Source: an uncultured delta proteobacterium
Lineage (GTDB): Bacteria > RBG-13-61-14 > DRUE01
Assembly: GCA_903930515.1 (NCBI GenBank)
Contig: CAIYYW010000226.1
Coordinates: 1 to 6,912, forward strand
Direction of reading: 5' to 3'
Length of the DNA: 6,912 nt
The translations under genes were made by a program, and so were the position numbers. Every line of letters begins with the position of its first letter. Within the stretch, counting starts at the first letter, position 1. The notes beneath the pieces are model-generated. The model did no database searches. It saw only the letters and a list, made by a program, of their open reading frames with translations, and was not told the origin of the DNA. Below are positions 1-4,393 of the stretch, in pieces.

Positions 1-729
1 ATCCCGGTCCTGGTCGGGTTCCAGGATAGTTCGCTCAGGTGGGTTTATCATTTCCGGGTTGAGCGGCCGAAAGGGTTGCACGAGCTTGAGCGGAATTTAA
101 AATTGCTGGAGCCGATTACCGAGCTTCCCAAAAACTTTTCGCCCAGGCTCCGGCTTCCGCTCCCGGAAAATTTTGATCCGGCACGGTTCGGGATCAAGCC
201 GGAAGATCATCCCCTGATCGGCTTTTCTCCCGGCGCGGCCTGGGAGACCAAACGCTGGCCCGCGGAAAAATTCGCGGACCTGGCCCGGCTTCTGTCCCGG
301 GAACTCAACGCTAAAATTTTGCTCTTGGGCGATCAGGAGAACGCTCCGGTTTGCGCGGAAATAGAAAAACGCTCCGGCCTTTCCCTGCTCAATCTCGCGG
401 GCAAGACCAAAATCCAGGAGCTGTTCGGGATCGTCTCCCGGCTGGACCTGCTGGTCACCAATGACAGCGCGCCCGTGCATATCGCCTCGGCCTTCTCGGT
501 CCCCGCCCTGGTGATCTTCGGACCCACGGTTCCGACCTTCGGGTTCGGCCCCTGGAACAATCCGGCCCGGATCATCCAGCGCGATCTTCCCTGCCGGCCC
601 TGCCACCATCACGGCCCGCGGGAATGTCCGGAAGGGCATTTCCAGTGTATGCTGGGAATAAAGCCCGAGGAGGTTTTGGCCGCGGCCGGGGAATTATTGT
701 CTGAGAGGGATCGTTCTCGCGCGGGATAA
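1..729 (+). CDS. Family 9 glycosyltransferase (ADP-heptose:LPS heptosyltransferase-like), 5' end outside window
   Basis: This gene is partial. The frame is open from base 1 with no stop upstream, so the true start lies left of the window. 242 codons are visible, and roughly 100 residues are missing compared with usual family members of about 340. Family members transfer heptose from an ADP-sugar to the LPS inner core at the cytoplasmic face of the inner membrane. Visible support: HELERNLKLLEPI (codons 26-38), typical of the domain linker; the FSPGAAWETKRWP stretch starting the C-terminal Rossmann half (about codons 75-87); TNDSAPVHIASA (from base 457), the nucleotide-sugar binding signature; FGPTVPT just after it; and the C-terminal CRPC, ECPEGH and QCM cysteine cluster seen in WaaF-type heptosyltransferase II proteins. 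Which sugar it transfers cannot be read. The TTG at 76 is an internal leucine codon, not the start. The next gene begins three bases after the stop, so the two are probably cotranscribed. Confidence 0.9.
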   Translation: MPVLVGFQDSSLRWVYHFRVERPKGLHELERNLKLLEPITELPKNFSPRLRLPLPENFDPARFGIKPEDHPLIGFSPGAAWETKRWPAEKFADLARLLSRELNAKILLLGDQENAPVCAEIEKRSGLSLLNLAGKTKIQELFGIVSRLDLLVTNDSAPVHIASAFSVPALVIFGPTVPTFGFGPWNNPARIIQRDLPCRPCHHHGPRECPEGHFQCMLGIKPEEVLAAAGELLSERDRSRAG

Positions 730-732
730 AAA

Positions 733-2307
733 ATGGAATTCAGAAGGATCAGGCGGGAACGATGGCAATGGGATTTGGTCCCGGAATTATGGCCGGTGGA
801 ACCCGAACTGTTTGCCCAACTGCAAGACCCGAAGAAGGATTTCCGATCCCGGCTGGTTTCGCGGCAAGACCGGGAGTCCTGGTATGAGAGCAAATTGGAT
901 CATCCGAAATTGCCGGCCTTGATCTGGATCCGCGTCCGGGATTACAGCGAACTCAACCCTTTAAACTTCTTCTGGCGCAAAACCAATTTCCGATCAGCCT
1001 TCCTCCGGATGGGAGAACTCGGCCCGAAAAAATCCTTCGTCCCCAGGCCCTATGCCTGCGGCAGGATGAGAAGGGATTTGAGGGTTCAGCGAGAGGTATT
1101 GGCATTCGCCCCCCTGACCCATTTCCAGCCCCTGCCCCAATGGTTGAAGGACAATTTTGATTACCGGCTGACCCGGAACTCCTTTGAAGACAAGAAAGAC
1201 CTGACCCGACGACTGATGAGTGCGTTTCGGGAAATGTTTTCCAGCCAGGTCGCCCTGGGGCCGGATTCCATCCTGGAGGATTTCCTCTGCCGGATGGATG
1301 AAGAGCTGAGGATCGTCTTCCGCTTTCCGGAAAAAATCCGGATCCGGGAGCGGACCCCGGAGGCGCAGAGGCATTTCCTCGCCTGGCTCCTGCTGGAGCT
1401 GAGGCCATATCTCCCCAAGACCTATTTGATCCGGCTTCTCAATTCGTTCCTGCAGGCAGAGGGTCTGGGAAAAAAATCGCTCCATTCGGAGTTTCAGGAA
1501 ATATTTTCCCGGGCAGAGCAAATCCTGGATCGGCGGATTGAAAAAATGCAAAAGCAATTCTGGCGGAAAAAATCATCCTTCTTCTGGTTCGACCTCAAGG
1601 CCGGGCGGGTCTTGCTCCATTATTCCATTGACCAGAACCAGGCCCTGGGGCTGATCCCGCAACTGGCCCTGCTCAGCCGGAGACGGGAGAAGATCAGGAT
1701 CACGCCGATCGGGGAAAAGGAACCGCTGGAATGTGAAGTGATGGAGGCGACGGCGAAGCCCGGGAACGAACGTCCGGTGACCCGGGCCTTTTGGTTTTAC
1801 CAGCGGCTCCTGCTGGAGAATGTCCCGGGCCAAAGGCCGCTGCTGGGAGTGGAATCCAGCCGGGGAGATTTTTTGATTTATCAGCCGCTCAGTTCCTCCA
1901 GTGTGGGTTTGAATGAATATTTGGCGCGGGTGTTGGCGGACGAGCTTTCCGGCAAAAGCTGGGATCGGAAAATATTGCTCCGGCTGGCGCATCTGCTCCT
2001 GGCCCTGCACGAGCGGGGAATGGTTTACCAGCAGCCGCAAGGGGACGAGATTTGGGTGGAAGAATTGCCCGAGGCCAGAATGAATTTTTATCTGACCCAT
2101 CTGGAGCGGCTGGCCGCGGCTGGGCGATTGGAGGCCGAATCCGCCGGCAGGAATTTATTTGAAATATTTTCCTCCCTGCCGCTCTCCGAGCCGGATTCCC
2201 TGATCATCCTGGAGGAATATTTAAGGCACACGGCCAAGTTCAAGGATTTCAAGAAAAGTTTCAGCGCGCATTCGCATTTAACCGGAAGGGCGGGAAGCGG
2301 TAGTTGA
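733..2307 (+). CDS. Tandem LPS-kinase-like protein, apparently a double pseudokinase
   Basis: This 524-residue cytosolic protein has no signal peptide or membrane segment. Two halves each resemble the Kdo/WaaP-type LPS kinase fold. Half A (about residues 60-245) shows a PRPYACG N-lobe turn at 105-110, a helix at 155-169 leading into the catalytic-loop position, and the family-like tail RPYLPKTYLIRLLNSFL (224-240). A charged helical linker follows (about 247-280). Half B (about 281-500) has LALHERGMVYQQPQGDEIWV, which lines up without gaps with the kinase pattern LHxxGxxHRDLxxxNILV. The catalytic residues are replaced: His-Arg-Asp becomes Tyr432-Gln433-Gln434, the metal-binding Asn becomes Glu439, and the DFG-position Asp becomes His456. 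In half A the HxD position reads Leu-Gly-Pro (175-177). Family assignment is inference from these patterns. Active LPS kinases phosphorylate core sugars; this protein more likely binds or regulates, perhaps scaffolding the flanking glycosyltransferases. The start is ATG, with GGGA 6 bases upstream. The stop overlaps the next start. Confidence 0.72.
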   Translation: MEFRRIRRERWQWDLVPELWPVEPELFAQLQDPKKDFRSRLVSRQDRESWYESKLDHPKLPALIWIRVRDYSELNPLNFFWRKTNFRSAFLRMGELGPKKSFVPRPYACGRMRRDLRVQREVLAFAPLTHFQPLPQWLKDNFDYRLTRNSFEDKKDLTRRLMSAFREMFSSQVALGPDSILEDFLCRMDEELRIVFRFPEKIRIRERTPEAQRHFLAWLLLELRPYLPKTYLIRLLNSFLQAEGLGKKSLHSEFQEIFSRAEQILDRRIEKMQKQFWRKKSSFFWFDLKAGRVLLHYSIDQNQALGLIPQLALLSRRREKIRITPIGEKEPLECEVMEATAKPGNERPVTRAFWFYQRLLLENVPGQRPLLGVESSRGDFLIYQPLSSSSVGLNEYLARVLADELSGKSWDRKILLRLAHLLLALHERGMVYQQPQGDEIWVEELPEARMNFYLTHLERLAAAGRLEAESAGRNLFEIFSSLPLSEPDSLIILEEYLRHTAKFKDFKKSFSAHSHLTGRAGSGS

Positions 2308-3434
2308 AGGAAAAATTAAAACTGTTGATTTACGCGCCGATCCGCTGGCTCAACGCCGAGACGGAATACCTACTGGTCTTGTGCCGGAGGCTCAAGGAGC
2401 GCGGGGTGGAAATCGTGATCATGGGCTCGGAAGGAAACCCGATGTTGGAGGCGGCGAAAAAAGCGGGCCTGCGGGTGGAAGACCGGTTTGATTTGCTTTC
2501 GCTGAATCCCCTGAAAATCGGCCTGGCCATTCCGAGACTGAAGCGATGGATGAGCGAGGAGAAATTTGACCTCATTGATATTCACCGCTCCGAGGGGTTT
2601 GTCATCCTGGCTTCGCTGGCGCGAAGGCTCCATCCCCGGCCGGCCCTGATCCGCACCCGGCAGGATATGCGGCCGGCGCGGACCGATCCGATCAACCGCT
2701 GGACATATCGCTCAATGGACAAGGTAATTGTGTCCAACCAACTCCTGGCCGAGGACCTGATCGCCAGGCTCCGGATGGATCCCGACAAGGTCCGGGTGAT
2801 TTATTTCGGGATCAATCCCGAAGAATTCAAGCCGGCCAAATCGCCGGAAGCAATGCGCCAAGAACTCGGGCTCCGGCCGGAATGGAGACTGGTCGGACTA
2901 TCCGCGAGGCTGGCCGTGGTCAAAGGGCATCAGTATTTCTTGGAAGCCGCGAAGAAAATTTCCGGGCAGATGCCGGAAGCCCGGTTCCTGATCTCTTACC
3001 GCAAGGTTGAAAAAGAATGCGATTTCCTCGCCCGGCTGGACCGAAGTTCGCTCAAGGATAAATTTTTCGTCTTCGGGCCGAGAGATGACCGGGCGGATTT
3101 GCTCAACCTCTGCGAGCTGGGCGCGATCAGTTCGGTCGGGAGCGAGGCCAGCAGCCGGGCCTGCCTGGAATGGATGGCGCTGAAAAAACCGGTGGTGGCC
3201 ACCCGGGTGGGAACTTTGCCCGAGTTGGTGATCCCGGCCGAGACCGGATACCTGGTGATGCCCAGGGATTCAAACGGATTGGCCGGCGCGATCCTGAAAC
3301 TGCTCCAGAACCCGGAGCGAGCCCGGGAAATGGGCGAGCGGGGATACCAGGTCTTCCTGCAAAACTTCCAGGAAAAAATTATGATTGAAAACACCCTTCA
3401 GATTTTATCGGAGTTGACCGGGAAAAAGGCGTAG
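2304..3434 (+). CDS. Glycosyltransferase family 4 (GT-B fold)
   Basis: This complete 376-residue enzyme is predicted to add a sugar from a nucleotide-sugar donor to a growing LPS core or other surface glycan on the cytoplasmic side. The N-terminal Rossmann half shows an acceptor-side loop, APIRWLNAETEYLL (11-24), plus HRSEG (94-98) and RTRQDMRP (117-124), which mark a recognisable GT4 subgroup. The C-terminal half holds FGINPEEF (168-175), the phosphate-binding pair Arg202 and Lys207 in ARLAVVKG, and the retaining-enzyme motif EX7E (Glu281 to Glu289, EASSRACLE), followed by KKPVVATRVGTLPELV. All the expected catalytic elements are present, so it should be active. The start is TTG. Its bases 2-4 form the upstream TGA stop (TTGA overlap), so translational coupling is likely; a GGGA sits 8 bases upstream. 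Donor and acceptor sugars cannot be predicted. Confidence 0.9.
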   Translation: MKEKLKLLIYAPIRWLNAETEYLLVLCRRLKERGVEIVIMGSEGNPMLEAAKKAGLRVEDRFDLLSLNPLKIGLAIPRLKRWMSEEKFDLIDIHRSEGFVILASLARRLHPRPALIRTRQDMRPARTDPINRWTYRSMDKVIVSNQLLAEDLIARLRMDPDKVRVIYFGINPEEFKPAKSPEAMRQELGLRPEWRLVGLSARLAVVKGHQYFLEAAKKISGQMPEARFLISYRKVEKECDFLARLDRSSLKDKFFVFGPRDDRADLLNLCELGAISSVGSEASSRACLEWMALKKPVVATRVGTLPELVIPAETGYLVMPRDSNGLAGAILKLLQNPERAREMGERGYQVFLQNFQEKIMIENTLQILSELTGKKA

Positions 3435-3435
3435 C

Positions 3436-4242
3436 TCAGAGCAGGTCTTTAACCAGCTCAATCAGTTTGGGCATTGCCTGTCCGGAGGGGGCGGGAAGGT
3501 AAACCGCGCTGATGGAATTGTAATAATTATCGGTGGGATTGATCTCAATGATCTTGGCCTTCCGGTCATAGGCCTGGCAGGGAATCGCGGCCGCGGGATA
3601 GACCACTCCGGAGGTTCCCAGCACCAGCATCAGGTCGCAACTTTCAGCCTGGGCAAAGGCCTCGGGCATTTGCTGGACCTGCTCCCCGAACATCACCACA
3701 TCCGGCCGGGTCAGGCCCTGGCAATTCGGACAGCGCGGCAGCAGCTGGACCAAGTTCATTATTTCAAAATCAGCGGGCGCTGCGGCAAAAAAGTTTTTCA
3801 GACGCGCCAGCAACTCCTGCTTGTTGAGCTGCTGTTTCCTTCCGCAATTCAAACAGCGCGCCCGGAACAGGTTCCCATGCACCTCAATCACATTACTGCT
3901 TCCAGCCTCCTGATGCAGGTTGTCAATATTCTGGGTGATGATGGCTTTCAACAGCCGCAACTCTTCCAGGGCCTTAAGCCCGAAATGCCCGGGATTGGGC
4001 CGGGCCTGTTCAAAAATCACCGCGGTTTGCAGGAAAAAATCCCGGATCAATTCCGGCTTGCGCATCACCGTGGCGATAATCCCGCCCGTGGTCCCGATTT
4101 CGTCCGGGTCAAATTGATCCCAGAGTCCGCCCGGATCTCGGAAGGTCGGGATTCCGCTCTCGGCGCTGATCCCGGCTCCGCTGAACGCGACAATGGTTTT
4201 GCTGTTCGCGATTATTTCCGCGGCCTTTTGATATTGGTCCAT
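3436..4242 (-). CDS. cobB: Sirtuin, NAD-dependent protein deacylase (SIR2/CobB family)
   Basis: This complete 268-residue cytosolic enzyme removes acyl groups from protein lysines using NAD, releasing nicotinamide and O-acyl-ADP-ribose. In bacteria it commonly regulates acyl-CoA synthetases and other metabolic enzymes. The NAD-binding GAGISAESGIPTFRD spans residues 22-36, TQNID is at 103-107 and the catalytic His is 122 (EVHG). Two zinc-binding CxxC pairs lie at Cys130/133 and Cys171/174, and GTSGVVYPA at 209-217 follows. All catalytic and zinc residues are present and the length is normal. The motif style is class III (CobB/SIRT5-like), but the Tyr-x-x-Arg pair that binds succinyl or malonyl groups is replaced by Phe70 and Thr73, so deacetylation or another deacylation seems likelier than desuccinylation (inference). 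The ATG is supported by GGGAG five bases upstream. It converges on the glycan operon and diverges from the RCC1-repeat gene. The symbol denotes the family; strict orthology is not shown. Confidence 0.95.
   Translation of the reverse strand: MDQYQKAAEIIANSKTIVAFSGAGISAESGIPTFRDPGGLWDQFDPDEIGTTGGIIATVMRKPELIRDFFLQTAVIFEQARPNPGHFGLKALEELRLLKAIITQNIDNLHQEAGSSNVIEVHGNLFRARCLNCGRKQQLNKQELLARLKNFFAAAPADFEIMNLVQLLPRCPNCQGLTRPDVVMFGEQVQQMPEAFAQAESCDLMLVLGTSGVVYPAAAIPCQAYDRKAKIIEINPTDNYYNSISAVYLPAPSGQAMPKLIELVKDLL
3439..3459. terminator. Imperfect hairpin at the convergent gene junction, possible terminator
   Basis: GAGCAGGT (3439-3446) pairs with ACCAGCTC (3452-3459) around a 5-base loop, giving seven base pairs and one A-A mismatch. 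It starts four bases after the glycosyltransferase stop and lies inside the last codons of the sirtuin gene. No T-run follows on the plus strand. On the minus strand a run of five T lies about a dozen bases beyond the hairpin, so any terminator action would favour sirtuin transcripts. It could also be chance pairing in coding DNA. Confidence 0.3.
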
Positions 4243-4247
4243 CTGAA

Positions 4248-4252
4248 CTCCC
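4248..4252 (-). promoter_or_regulatory. Ribosome binding site of the sirtuin gene
   Basis: GGGAG on the minus strand lies five bases before the ATG at 4242-4240. It supports that start over internal alternatives. Confidence 0.7.
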
Positions 4253-4263
4253 GAAATTATTTT

Positions 4264-4292
4264 AAATTAGCACCGGAACCCGAGCCGGTCAA
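4264..4292 (-). promoter_or_regulatory. Candidate sigma70-type promoter for the sirtuin gene
   Basis: Read on the minus strand, TTGACC (4292-4287) is five of six to the -35 consensus. It is followed after exactly 17 bases by TAATTT (4269-4264), a weak -10 box with three of six matches. Transcription would start near 4257, leaving a very short leader that still contains the GGGAG ribosome site. The weak -10 box keeps confidence low. Confidence 0.35.
4272..4289. repeat. Short inverted repeat within the candidate sirtuin promoter
   Basis: ACCGG (4272-4276) and CCGGT (4285-4289) are perfect inverted copies separated by eight bases. They lie largely in the spacer between the proposed -35 and -10 boxes, where a repressor dimer could act. 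Five-base arms are short enough to arise by chance in GC-rich DNA. Confidence 0.25.
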
Positions 4293-4359
4293 ACCCGCCT
4301 TCCTTCCAAAGAGGGCGCGGGCTTGGCGCGGAAAAATACCCGGCAAAGGGAAAATAGTT

Positions 4360-4370
4360 TATAATATAAT
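4360..4370 (+). promoter_or_regulatory. Two overlapping perfect TATAAT -10 boxes before the RCC1-repeat gene
   Basis: TATAAT occurs at 4360-4365 and again at 4365-4370, sharing one T, in an A/T-rich island within GC-rich surroundings. Transcripts would begin near 4372-4378, giving a leader of about 20 bases that holds the ribosome site. No good -35 hexamer is found at 16-18 bases upstream of either box, so activator help or an unusual promoter is possible. Confidence 0.45.
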
Positions 4371-4383
4371 ATGAGGAGAATTC

Positions 4384-4387
4384 AGGA
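4384..4387 (+). promoter_or_regulatory. Ribosome binding site of the RCC1-repeat gene
   Basis: AGGA lies six bases before the ATG at 4394, within a purine-rich run. It decides the start, together with the basic-then-hydrophobic N-terminus that follows. Confidence 0.6.
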
Positions 4388-4393
4388 AAAGGG

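Noticed and set aside
3670-4374. Open frame of 234 codons on the plus strand, antisense to the sirtuin
   Set aside because: The sirtuin on the other strand has all its family motifs over the same bases. The plus-strand frame has no recognisable domain and is rich in Gln, Arg and Pro, as expected of a GC-rich shadow.
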